From assembly GCA_048268885.1 (NCBI GenBank), contig JBLWUP010000024.1, forward strand, positions 1 through 64,000: a stretch of DNA of 64,000 nt, in the 5' to 3' direction. The DNA is from Pelagibius sp048268885 (lineage in GTDB: Bacteria > Pseudomonadota > Alphaproteobacteria > Kiloniellales > Kiloniellaceae). Shown piece after piece: positions 28,509 through 37,200 of this stretch. The notes under the pieces are model-generated. The model was not told the DNA's origin and did no database searches. It saw only the letters and a program-made list of their open reading frames with translations. Numbering within the stretch: position 1 is the stretch's first letter; each line of letters opens with the position of its first letter. Made by a program: the position numbers and the translations under genes.

Positions 28509-29630
28509 ATGCAGAAGCTCAATTGGGACAACATCACCATCATGGTGGTCGACGACAACGCTTTCATGCGGAAGCTGATCGTCTCGACACTCTATGCCCT
28601 CGGGTTCACATCGGTTGTCACCCTGCCCGATGCCAAGGAAGCCATCAAAGCCTTGACGCTGAGCCGGACGAACCCGGTCGAGGCGCGTATTGCCACGATC
28701 GACATCATCCTGTCCGACTTCGTGATGCCCGAACTCGACGGCTCGCTGTTCCTGCGATGGATCCGCACGGACAAGAAAGCGCCTGACCGTTTCGTGCCCT
28801 TCATCATGGTCTCCGGCGCGGCCGACCAGGGGGTCGTCGAAACCTCCCGGGATGCCGGCGTGACCGAGTTCCTCGCCAAGCCCTTCTCGGCCCAGACGAT
28901 CGGCGACCGGCTTTTGGAAGTGATCCGGAATCCCCGGCAGTACGTCCTGGCGCAGGACTACTTCGGCCCGGACCGGCGGCGCCTGGACCGGCCGGTGCAC
29001 TGGCAGGCGATCCGCCAGTACAACGACCTTCCCGAGGGCGATCGCCGCACCACCACGGCCGATCAGATCCAGGTCGTTCAGACCCGCTCCAACACCCGCA
29101 AGCTGCGCGACGACGTCCGCGCGATCTATTTCCGCCCGGCCAACAAGCTGCGCGACAAGCTGGGACCGAACGCCCTGCGCAGCCAGATCGATTTCGACCC
29201 GCTGGTCCTGCAGGCCGCCGAGCTGCGCATTCAGGAACTCGTGGGGGACTATTCGACCTGGGTGAACAAGTACCTGGAATCGATGACCGAGTCTTTCGAT
29301 GCGCTGTCCAAGGGTGCCGCGAACCCGAAGTCACATGTCCGCACCATCAACCACATCGCCCACGAGCTGCGCGGCCAGGGCGGGATCTTTGACTATCCTT
29401 TGATCACCGCTTTCGGAAAGACTCTCTATGAGGCCACGAGCGATGCCGGCGCGGAGATCACCGAGAACCGCCTGAAGCTGATGGAGGCCCACATCGACGC
29501 CCTGCGGCTCGTGTTCGGCAAGCAGATCAGAGGCAACGGCGGCGAAGTGGGCATGGCCCTGATGAAAGACATCGAGCGCGCCGTGCATAAGTACAGCGAA
29601 CCGAAGACGTCACTGGCTCATAGCCCCTGA
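28509..29630 (+). CDS. Receiver-domain protein with HPt-like C-terminus, paralog 1
   Basis: A 373-aa cytoplasmic protein. Residues about 8-140 form a CheY-type receiver: DD at 15-16, phospho-acceptor Asp70 in IILSDFVMPELDG, a Ser at 102 and Lys124 in FLAKPFSA. A linker with FGPDRRRLDRP and a helical region follow. In NHIAHELRGQGG (281-292) His285 sits in an HxLRG motif like that of histidine phosphotransfer domains. A paralog lies 403 bp downstream. No histidine kinase is nearby. The HPt assignment is my reading of the motif, not a confirmed domain hit. Confidence 0.85.
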   Translation: MQKLNWDNITIMVVDDNAFMRKLIVSTLYALGFTSVVTLPDAKEAIKALTLSRTNPVEARIATIDIILSDFVMPELDGSLFLRWIRTDKKAPDRFVPFIMVSGAADQGVVETSRDAGVTEFLAKPFSAQTIGDRLLEVIRNPRQYVLAQDYFGPDRRRLDRPVHWQAIRQYNDLPEGDRRTTTADQIQVVQTRSNTRKLRDDVRAIYFRPANKLRDKLGPNALRSQIDFDPLVLQAAELRIQELVGDYSTWVNKYLESMTESFDALSKGAANPKSHVRTINHIAHELRGQGGIFDYPLITAFGKTLYEATSDAGAEITENRLKLMEAHIDALRLVFGKQIRGNGGEVGMALMKDIERAVHKYSEPKTSLAHSP

Positions 29631-29823
29631 CCCGAAAATGCCGCGCGCGGACCCGACGACTTGCGCCACGCCGCGCCGGTCTTATCTGCGGTCCACGACA
29701 TTTTCCTTCCGGCCTTCGCGCAGCTCACCCCTCCCGCCGAAACGCGTCGCCCGCAGCCGATATGTCGATTGCGTCAATTTAACCCGGGAAAGCACCTATA
29801 AATTGTAGCCAATTCTTCATACA

Positions 29824-30003
29824 ATGGATTTACCTTACCTCGTGACGACGGCGAAAAAGGTAGCATCGAATCAAAGCACTGCGTTGCTTCGCAAAATCAT
29901 TCCAAGTGGTATTTCCGACGAACCGGACAACCCCTGGCCGACGTCATCTCCTGCTGAACTTGCCCGCGCCCAGTTTCCCCACGCCCAACTTCCCCACGCC
30001 TAG
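29824..30003 (+). CDS. Possible small ORF (59 aa) ending in 15-nt repeats
   Basis: ATG at 29824 opens a frame of 59 codons to TAG at 30001. The product starts MDLPYLVTTAKKVASNQ and ends in FPHAQLPHA because the 15-nt repeats are read in frame as pentapeptides. There is no clear Shine-Dalgarno before it and I know no homologue. It may be a chance frame in promoter DNA. Confidence 0.2.
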   Translation: MDLPYLVTTAKKVASNQSTALLRKIIPSGISDEPDNPWPTSSPAELARAQFPHAQLPHA

Positions 30004-30015
30004 TTTCCCCACGCT
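29956..30015. repeat. Four 15-nt tandem repeats
   Basis: The units are GAACTTGCCCGCGCC, CAGTTTCCCCACGCC, CAACTTCCCCACGCC and TAGTTTCCCCACGCT, ending 18 bp before the start codon of receiver paralog 2. The first unit is the most degenerate. The block occupies the place where a Shine-Dalgarno and leader would normally lie. Confidence 0.85.
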
Positions 30016-30033
30016 TAGGTCACCCGGATCACG

Positions 30034-31149
30034 ATGCTAAAACTGAATTGGGACAACATCACCGTCCTGGTGGTGGACGACAACACCTTCATGCGCAATC
30101 TCATCGTGTCCACGGTGCGCATGCTGGGCATCACCAATGTCGTCTCCAAGTCCTCCGCCACCGACGCCATCGAGGCTTTGCGCGAAAGCCGCCGCAATCC
30201 CGCCGGCGCCGGCTTCGGCACCATCGACATCATTCTCTCGGACTTCGTCATGGAGGAAGTGGACGGCGCGCTGTTCCTGCGCTGGGTGCGGAGCAGCAAG
30301 CAGGCACCCGACCGCTTCGTGCCCTTCGTCATGGTGTCCGGTGCCGCCGATCAGAAGATCGTCGAGGCCGCGCGCGAAGCCGGCGTCTCGGAGTTCCTGG
30401 CCAAGCCGTTCTCCGCCAAGAGCATCGGCGACCGCATCCTGGAGGTCATCAAGAATCCGCGCCAGTACGTGCTGGCCCCCGGCTACTTCGGACCGGACCG
30501 GCGGCGCATGGACCGGCCGGCGAGCTGGAACTACGCCGACGACTTCAGCCAGCCGGAAAAGAACCGCCGCGTCACCGAGGCCACGCAGATCCAGGTGATC
30601 CACGCCCGCTCCAACATCCGCACCCTGCGCGACGACGTGCGGGCGGTCTACTTCCGCCCGGCCAACCGCCTGCGCGACAAGCTGGGCCCCAATGCTCTGC
30701 GCGGCCAGATCGACTTCGACCCGCTGGTGATCCAGGCCGCCGAAACGCGCATCCAGGAGATGGTCGGCGACTACGCGGTCTGGGTGAAGAACTACCTCGA
30801 CACCATGAGCCGCTCCTTCAAGGCGCTCAACAAGCGCGAAGACGATCCCAAGCCGCACGTCCTGACCATCAACCAGATTTCCCACGAGCTGCGCGGCCAG
30901 GGCGGCATCTTCGACTATCCGCTGATCACGTCTTTTGGCAAGTCGCTCTACGATGCGACGCTGGATTCACGCGGCAAGATCACCGACAACCGGCTCAAGC
31001 TGATCGAGGCCCACATCGACGCCTTGCGGGTGGTCTTCAACAAGCGCGTGAAAGGCGATGGCGGCAAGGTCGGCGCCGAGCTGCTGAAGGACATCGAACG
31101 CGCGGTGAAGAAGTACAGCGAACCGCCCATGGCCGGCGGCCCGATCTGA
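30034..31149 (+). CDS. Receiver-domain protein with HPt-like C-terminus, paralog 2
   Basis: A 371-aa protein, similar along its whole length to the gene at 28509-29630. Receiver residues DD15-16, Asp70, Ser102 and Lys124 are conserved. The linker keeps YFGPDRRR and RDDVRAVYFRPANRLRDKLG, and the C-terminal QISHELRGQGGIFDYPLI carries His284. Differences from paralog 1 are scattered, including MEEVDG for MPELDG after the acceptor Asp, so the duplication is old. The ATG has no strong Shine-Dalgarno because of the upstream 15-nt repeats. A phosphorelay role is inferred. Confidence 0.85.
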   Translation: MLKLNWDNITVLVVDDNTFMRNLIVSTVRMLGITNVVSKSSATDAIEALRESRRNPAGAGFGTIDIILSDFVMEEVDGALFLRWVRSSKQAPDRFVPFVMVSGAADQKIVEAAREAGVSEFLAKPFSAKSIGDRILEVIKNPRQYVLAPGYFGPDRRRMDRPASWNYADDFSQPEKNRRVTEATQIQVIHARSNIRTLRDDVRAVYFRPANRLRDKLGPNALRGQIDFDPLVIQAAETRIQEMVGDYAVWVKNYLDTMSRSFKALNKREDDPKPHVLTINQISHELRGQGGIFDYPLITSFGKSLYDATLDSRGKITDNRLKLIEAHIDALRVVFNKRVKGDGGKVGAELLKDIERAVKKYSEPPMAGGPI

Positions 31150-31188
31150 TGGCCGTAAAGGGGCGGCCGTAACAGGGCCCCCGCCGGG

Positions 31189-32076
31189 TCAATCGGAAAA
31201 ACGTTCCACCAGAAAATCGACGAAGTGCCGCACCTTGGCTGAAAGGTGGCGCCCCGGCGGATAGACCGCGTGGATCGCGCTGTCCGGCCAATGGTGCGTC
31301 GGCAGCAGGCGCTGCAGCCGCCCGGCCTTGATGTCGGGACCGATGATCCACAGCGGCAGCAGCGCCACCCCCAAGCCGGACAGGGCCGCCGCGCGCAGCA
31401 TCATCGGGTTGTTGGTCTCCAGACTGCCGCTCACCGAGACGACGCATTCCCGCCCGGTCTCGTCGACCAGATGCCAATCGTAGCGTTGAGCCCGGTAGGT
31501 GTAGATCAGGCAATCGTGGCCGCTCAGGTCCTCGGGACGCGACGGCGCGGCGCGGCCGGCGAGGTAGCCCGGCGCCGCGGCCAGGACGCGGCGATTGGCG
31601 GCGAGCCGGCGCCCGATGAGGCTGGAGTCCTCCAGGTCGCCGATGCGCAGGGCGAGGTCGAAGCCTTCCTCGATCATGTTCACGAAGCGGTCGTTGAGGT
31701 CGATCTCCAGCGTGACCTCGGGGTAGCGGGCGATGAAGTCGGGCAAGGCGGGCAGCAGATGCAGGATGCCGAAGGCGGTCGGCAGGGTGACGCGCAGGCG
31801 TCCGCGCGGCACCGCCTTAAGGCTGGAAACCGAGTCCGCCGCGTCCTCGAGGTCGGCGAGGATGCGGCTGGCGCGCTCGTAGAAGGCGGCGCCTTCCTCG
31901 GTCAGGCTCAGCCGCCGGGTGGTCCGGTTGAAGAGCCGGACCGACAGGCGGTCTTCCAGCCGGCCGATCTGCTTGCTGACCGCCGAGGGCGTCAGGTCGA
32001 GCGCCCGGGCCGCCGCCGAGAAGCTGCCCTCACGCACCGTGCGGACGAAGACGGGAAGTCCTTCAATGGCGTCCAT
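31189..32076 (-). CDS. LysR-family transcription regulator
   Basis: A 295-aa regulator with an N-terminal winged helix (FVRTVREGSFSAAARALDLT, then PSAVSKQIGRLEDRLSVRLF) and a C-terminal periplasmic-binding-like effector domain. It belongs to the large group of LysR proteins that often repress or activate a divergent gene. ATG 32076 is favoured by GAGG 5 nt upstream; an ATG one codon earlier and a TTG at 32097 are alternatives. A 23-bp palindrome lies 10 bp upstream, and a 60-aa gene is divergent. The ligand is unknown. Confidence 0.93.
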   Translation of the reverse strand: MDAIEGLPVFVRTVREGSFSAAARALDLTPSAVSKQIGRLEDRLSVRLFNRTTRRLSLTEEGAAFYERASRILADLEDAADSVSSLKAVPRGRLRVTLPTAFGILHLLPALPDFIARYPEVTLEIDLNDRFVNMIEEGFDLALRIGDLEDSSLIGRRLAANRRVLAAAPGYLAGRAAPSRPEDLSGHDCLIYTYRAQRYDWHLVDETGRECVVSVSGSLETNNPMMLRAAALSGLGVALLPLWIIGPDIKAGRLQRLLPTHHWPDSAIHAVYPPGRHLSAKVRHFVDFLVERFSD

Positions 32077-32085
32077 CATGGCCTC

Positions 32086-32108
32086 ATTTATTCCCAATTG
32101 GAATAAAT
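32086..32108. promoter_or_regulatory. LysR operator palindrome
   Basis: ATTTATTC and GAATAAAT are perfect 8-nt arms around CCAATTG. The outer ATTCC/GGAAT spacing fits the T-N11-A rule for LysR boxes. It lies between the LysR gene and a divergent small gene, and starts only 10 bp before the LysR ATG, suggesting autoregulation. It is AT-rich against its surroundings. Confidence 0.6.
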
Positions 32109-32195
32109 CATATGACGAAGGAGCGAATTATCAAGTCTGAGGAATGCCTCTAGCTTTATCGCACGAGACAGGCCACAGACTTTCCGGAGATTCCC

Positions 32196-32378
32196 ATGCC
32201 AAGCGTCACCCCCCAGTCCCCCCTCTCCGCCGACGAACTGGCGCGATTTATCGACCGCGGCCGGCTGCTTCAGAGCCTGGCCCTGCGTGACGGCGCCCGG
32301 CGAATCTATCGCTTCCTGGTCTCGGGCTGCAGCCTGCGCGGCCTGCGCCTTGCCGGTTCGCGTCAGCCCTGTTGTTGA
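32196..32378 (+). CDS. Small hypothetical protein (60 aa)
   Basis: A 60-aa product with an acidic-basic helix (SADELARFIDRGRLLQSLAL) and an Arg-rich second helix, ending in GSRQPCC. GGAG precedes the ATG by 6 nt, supporting translation. It is divergent from the LysR regulator and shares its operator region, so it may be the regulated gene. The size and Arg-rich helix recall DUF1127-like small proteins, but I cannot assign a family. Confidence 0.55.
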   Translation: MPSVTPQSPLSADELARFIDRGRLLQSLALRDGARRIYRFLVSGCSLRGLRLAGSRQPCC

Positions 32379-32403
32379 TCAGCCCTGCTGCTGAGGGACG
32401 TGC

Positions 32404-33789
32404 CTAAGTCTTCCGGCGCTGCGGATCGCGGATTGGCAGCATCAGCAGGAAGCCGGCGAGGAAGAACAGCAGGATGGTCGCCATGCCGACGCGCTGGCTG
32501 TCGGCCCAGACCGTGATCCAGCCGACCAGGGCCGGGCCTAGAAAGGCCGTCACCTTGCCGGAGAGGGCATAGAGCCCGAAGAACTCCGCGTGCAGGTCGG
32601 GCGGCGCGATGCGCGCCATGAAGGAGCGGCTGGCGGTCTGCGCCGGGCCGATGAAGGCGCCGATGCCGCAGCCCAGCACGTAGAACCACAACTGGCTTTC
32701 GACCAGCAGGATGGCACCACCGAGCAGGATCAGCGCGGCCACCGAAAAGAGAATGGTGAACTTGGCGCCCACCAGATCGTCGATCCAGGCGAAGCCGAAG
32801 GCGCCCAAGCCCGCGGTGACGTTCAACAGGATGCCGAAGACCAGGATGTCCTCGAAGCTCATGCCGAAGCTGCCGGCGGCGTAGATGCCGCCGAAGGCGA
32901 AGAGCGTGTTCAGCCCGTCGGTATAGAGCATGCGCGCCAGCAGGAAGCGGCCGGTCTGGCGCTGCTCGGGCAGCAGCTTCAGGGTGCGCCACAGGCTGGC
33001 GAGGCCGTCGCGCACGGCAGAGCCCGGGCGGAACGGCCGCGCCGTCTCGCGCACCACGGCGAAGAGCGGCAGGGCGAAGACCGCGAACCACAGCGCGACG
33101 AAGGGCCCGGTGATGCGCACGTCCTCGGCGCGCTCCTTGTCGAGACCGAGGAACGGTACCTCCGGCAGCACGAAGAGAAAAAGGCAAAGCGCCAGGCAGG
33201 CGATGCCGCCGACATAACCCAGCCCGCCGGCCCAGCCGGACAGGCGGCCGAGATGACTCTTCGGCGCGATCTCCGGCAGCATGGCGTTGTAGAACACATT
33301 GCCGAACTCGAACGCCGTGTTGCCGACGGCGACCAGCAACAGCGCGGGCAGCACAAAGCGCGGGTCGGGCTCGATCCACCACAGCGCGCCGGCGCAGATC
33401 ACGGCCAGCAGGGAAAAGACCGCGATCCAGGGCTTGCGCCCGCCGCCCTGGTCGGCGATGGCGCCGAAGACAGGCGCCAGGACCGCAAGCAGCAGGCCCG
33501 AGATCGACAGCATGAGGCCCCACTGCCCCGTGCCGGCTTCCGGCGTCTCGGCCACCGCCCGGGTAAAGTAGGCCGCCGTCACGAAGGTGACGATCACCGT
33601 CGGGTAGGAGGAGTTGGCCCAGTCGTAAAGACACCAGGCCAAGGCCGGGGCGCGGCGCCCCTGCCATCGCAGGCGTCCGGGCTGCGGCCCGGCGGAAGTT
33701 GGCTCGGCGGAGGTTGGCCCGGCGGAGGTTGGCGGATCGGAAACTATCGGAGACCTCCTCGGCGCCCGGGACGCCCCCTTGCGGGTCAA
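32404..33789 (-). CDS. MFS transporter, Atg22/UMF1 type
   Basis: A 461-aa (at most) inner-membrane protein with about 12 helices. LAWCLYDWANSSYPTVIVTF is the marker of the UMF1/Atg22 branch of the major facilitator superfamily, whose substrates are mostly unknown. The N-terminal 45 residues are a disordered tail with PTSAG/PTSAE repeats from a 15-nt DNA repeat. The start is unclear: the only conventional in-frame codon upstream is a TTG at 33789 without Shine-Dalgarno. A strong GGAGG at about 33758 precedes no ATG, GTG or TTG in frame. Confidence 0.88.
   Translation of the reverse strand: MTRKGASRAPRRSPIVSDPPTSAGPTSAEPTSAGPQPGRLRWQGRRAPALAWCLYDWANSSYPTVIVTFVTAAYFTRAVAETPEAGTGQWGLMLSISGLLLAVLAPVFGAIADQGGGRKPWIAVFSLLAVICAGALWWIEPDPRFVLPALLLVAVGNTAFEFGNVFYNAMLPEIAPKSHLGRLSGWAGGLGYVGGIACLALCLFLFVLPEVPFLGLDKERAEDVRITGPFVALWFAVFALPLFAVVRETARPFRPGSAVRDGLASLWRTLKLLPEQRQTGRFLLARMLYTDGLNTLFAFGGIYAAGSFGMSFEDILVFGILLNVTAGLGAFGFAWIDDLVGAKFTILFSVAALILLGGAILLVESQLWFYVLGCGIGAFIGPAQTASRSFMARIAPPDLHAEFFGLYALSGKVTAFLGPALVGWITVWADSQRVGMATILLFFLAGFLLMLPIRDPQRRKT
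33686..33730. repeat. Three 15-nt tandem repeats inside the MFS gene
   Basis: GGCCCGGCGGAAGTT, GGCTCGGCGGAGGTT and GGCCCGGCGGAGGTT follow each other directly. On the coding strand they give the pentapeptides TSAGP, TSAEP and TSAGP in the disordered N-terminal tail. Confidence 0.85.
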
Positions 33790-33872
33790 TGACTTGTCAC
33801 GGGCTAGCAGCTTTCTCTGCGGCGCTCAAGCGGTGTAGGCTGGCCGCCGCAACGCGCATAGTGAGAGGGTTC

Positions 33873-34091
33873 ATGCTGATCGTCACCACCGATGGAATCG
33901 AAGGCCGGAAAATCGTCGAGTACCTGGGCATCGTTTCCGGCGACGCCATCGTCGGCGCCAATGTGTTCCGCGATGTCTTTGCGCGGGTGCGCGACGTGGT
34001 GGGCGGACGCGCCGTCGACCTGGATTACGAGGTGATCGGCGATTCCATGCTCATAGTCTTGGCCAACGGCACCGCCGTGAAGCCGGGTTAG
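33873..34091 (+). CDS. YbjQ/UPF0145-family protein, internally shortened
   Basis: A 72-aa protein. Residues 1-46 (TTDGIEGRKIVEYLGIVSGD, then GANVFRDVFARVRDVVGGRA) match the start of the YbjQ family, and residues 48-72 (DLDYEVIGDSMLIVLANGTA) match its end. Family members are about 105 aa; the missing part is the central helix with the conserved ALGADAVVG block. The reading frame stays open, so this looks like an in-frame deletion of about 33 codons. YbjQ forms a pentamer with putative metal-binding features; whether the short form folds is unknown. Confidence 0.8.
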   Translation: MLIVTTDGIEGRKIVEYLGIVSGDAIVGANVFRDVFARVRDVVGGRAVDLDYEVIGDSMLIVLANGTAVKPG

Positions 34092-34127
34092 CAGACCGCT
34101 TGCCACTTCACATAATTGTTTCGCACC

Positions 34128-34215
34128 CTTCGAGACGGCGCTTGCGCGCCTCCTCAGGGTGAGGCCTGGAGATTGACCTCATGCCGAGGAGCGAGCACCC
34201 GCGAGCGTCTCGAAG
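34128..34215. repeat. CTTCGAGACG palindromic repeat, copy B
   Basis: Outer arms CTTCGAGACG (34128-34137) and CGTCTCGAAG (34206-34215) are identical to those of copy A. The core CTCCTCAGGGTGAGG and GACCTCATG matches the reverse complement of copy A (16421-16512), so the orientation is opposite. It lies between the convergent ybjQ-like and NAD-GDH genes. Confidence 0.8.
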
Positions 34216-34242
34216 CACGAGGGCAATCGGGAATACAGAAAA

Positions 34243-37200
34243 CTAACCCGACACCATCGACTTGAGCTGGCGGTTGGCGACCGCCAGCATGGCGAAGTCC
34301 GGCGTGCCGGAGGTCTTCAGTTCCTCCAGCAGCTGCTCGGTGCGCGTCACCAGGGGCGCGCGGCCGGCGGACCACTCGGCGATGATCTTGTCGGTCGCCG
34401 CCCCGTCCTTGCCGCCGCGCTTGCCGCTGGCTTTCCCGGCGCCTTTCCCCGCGCCGCTGCCGTTCAACACCCGCGTGGTCAACTCGCTCTGGTGGCCATA
34501 GAAGTCGTCGATGATGGCCGACACCGCCAGCTTGTCCCAGGCGGTATCGGTGGGCAGCGACCCGGCGGAGCGGCGCAGCCAGTCGAAGCCGAAGCGGTCG
34601 CCGATGGTGAAGTAGGCCTCGGCCACCTTCTCGACCGGCAGCTTCAAAGTGGCGGCGATCCGCACCACGTCGCAGACCGGCGCCAGCATGGGCAGGCTGG
34701 CGATGCGCCGCGCCAGGGCCTGCGGCGCCCCCTGCTCCACCAACTGCGCGGTGTGCTGGTCCAACAGTTCCCGGTCGGCCGGCGACAGCAGGGACTCGAT
34801 GCGTCCGACCAGGGTGGCAACGCCCTCGCCGAAGCGCCCGATCTCCCCGGCGATGTCGAGAGGAATGCCGACTTCGCGCAGGAACCAGACGGTTTCCCGC
34901 TCGATCAGGCGCCCGCATTCCACCAGCATGCGCGACTGCAGCAGCGCCGGCACCTTGTTGTCGAGCGCCTCGATCTGCGCCCAGAGGTCGCGCATGCCGA
35001 AGATCTCGCGGGCGATAATGTAGGCCTTCACGATTTCTTCCGGCGGCATGCCCGTCTTCTCGCGCACCTCGTGCACGAAGTTGATGCCGACCCGATTGAC
35101 CACGTCGTTGCTGACCACCGTCACCACGATCTCGCGCTTCAGGCGGTGACGGTCGATCTGCGCCGCGTAAGGCGTGCGCAAGGGTTTCGGGAAATAGGTC
35201 GCCAGGTCGGCGATGAAATGCGCGTCGTCGGGCAGGTCGGACTTCAGCAGGTCGTCGTAGAGCACCAGCTTGGAATAGGACAGCAGCACCGCGATCTCCG
35301 CCCGCGTCAACCCCTCGCCGCGCTTCATGCGCTCGAGCACCTCTTCATCGTCCGGCAGATACTCGATGCGGCGGTTGAGCTGCCCGTCTTTTTCGAGGGA
35401 CCGCATGAAGCGCGCGAAGCGGTCCAGCAGGTGTCCGCCGAGCTGATGGGTGACGGTGATCGCCTGGCTCTGCAGGTAGTTGTCGCGCAGGCACTGCTTG
35501 CCGACTTCCTCGGTCATCTTCTCCAACAGCTTGTTGCGCTGCTTGCGGGTCATCTCGCCGGCCTGCTCGACGTCGCCCAGCAGGATCTTGATGTTGACCT
35601 CGTGGTCGGAGCAGTCGACACCGGCGGAGTTGTCGATGAAGTCGGTGTTGCAGCGCCCGCCTGCCTCGCCGTATTCGATGCGGCCGAGCTGGGTGACGCC
35701 CAGGTTGGCGCCTTCACCGATGACCTTGGCGCCCACCTGCTTGCCGTTGACGCGCAGCGCGTCGTTGGCGCGGTCGCCGACGTCGAGGTTGCTTTCCTCG
35801 CCGGCCTTGATGTAGGTGCCGATGCCGCCGAACCACAGCAGTTCGATCTCCGCCAGCAGCATGGCCTGGATCAGCTCGTTGGGCGTGACGCTGTCCTTGG
35901 CGATGCCGAAGACGCGCTTCATCTCGGGCGTCACCTTGATCGACTTGGCGCTGCGTTCGAAGATGCCGCCGCCCTTGGAGATGAGCTCCGGGTTGTAGTC
36001 GGTCCAGGCCGAGCGCGGCAGCTTGAAGAGGCGGTCCCGCTCCTCCCAGCTGCGCGCCGGATCCGGCGTCGGGTCGACGAAGATGTGCATGTGGTTGAAG
36101 GCGCCGACCAGCAGGATGTGCCGGGACAGCAGCATGCCGTTACCGAAGACGTCGCCGGACATGTCGCCGCAGCCGATGCAGGTGAAGTCCTCTTTCTGGA
36201 TATCCTTGCCCAGCTCGCGGAAGTGGCGTTTCACCGACTCCCAGGCGCCGCGCGCGGTGATGCCCATCTTCTTGTGGTCGTAGCCGGCCGAACCGCCGGA
36301 GGCGAAAGCGTCGTCCAGCCAGAAGCCGTAGTCGGCGGAGACGCCGTTAGCGATGTCGGAGAAGGTCGCCGTGCCCTTGTCGGCGGCGACCACAAGGTAG
36401 GGATCGTCGGCGTCGTAGCGTATCACCTTCTGCGGCGGCACGATGCGGCCGCGCTTCAGGTTATCGGTGATGTCCAGCAGACCCCGGATGAACGTCTTGT
36501 AGCATTCGATGCCCGCCTCGAGGAAGGCTTCGCGCCCGGCCTCCGCCGGCGGCGGCTGCTTCATGACGAAACCGCCCTTGGAGCCGACCGGCACGATGAC
36601 CGTGTTCTTCACCTGCTGCGCCTTCACCAGGCCGAGCACCTCGGTGCGGAAGTCCTCCGGCCGGTCGGACCAGCGCAGGCCGCCGCGCGCGACCATGCCG
36701 AAGCGCAGATGGACGCCTTCCAGCCCCGGGCTGTAGACGAAGATTTCCCTCAAGGGCTGGGGCTGCGGCAGCTCCTCGATGTTGCGGGAATCGAACTTGA
36801 AGGAGCAGTAGATCTTTTCGCCGCCGTCTTTAGCAGGCTGAAAGAAGTTGGTGCGCAGGGTCGAGAGAATGAGATTCAGATAGCGCCGGATTATGCGGTC
36901 CTCATCCAGGTTGGAGACTTGGTCGAGCTGCGCCTCGATATCCGCCACGATCTTCTTGCAGAGCTTCGCCGAGTCCTTCTCGCGGGCGGGGTCGAAGCGC
37001 GCCAGGAAGAGGTCGACCAGATTGCGCGCCACATCCGGATTGCGCGCCAGCGTCGCTTCCATGTAGTCCTGGCTGAAGGGGATGCGCGCCTGACGCAGAT
37101 ACTTGCAGTAGGCGCGCAGCACGATCACTTCGCGCGCCGTCAGCCCGGCGTGCAGCACCAGCTTGTTGAAGCCGTCGTCTTCCATCTCGCCGTGCCAGAC

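Larger units (their letters stand above)
29631..30033. other. Spacer between the two receiver paralogs
   Basis: This 403-bp gap has an AT-rich stretch (about 29770-29900), unlike the surroundings, with TATAAA-like and CATACAAT elements that could be a promoter for paralog 2. It also holds a 59-codon open reading frame (29824-30003) and four 15-nt repeats (29956-30015). No terminator-like stem with a T-run was found after paralog 1. Confidence 0.6.

Noticed and set aside
29956..30015. CRISPR-like repeats
   Set aside because: Repeats are 15 nt, directly adjacent without spacers, and no cas genes occur in the window.
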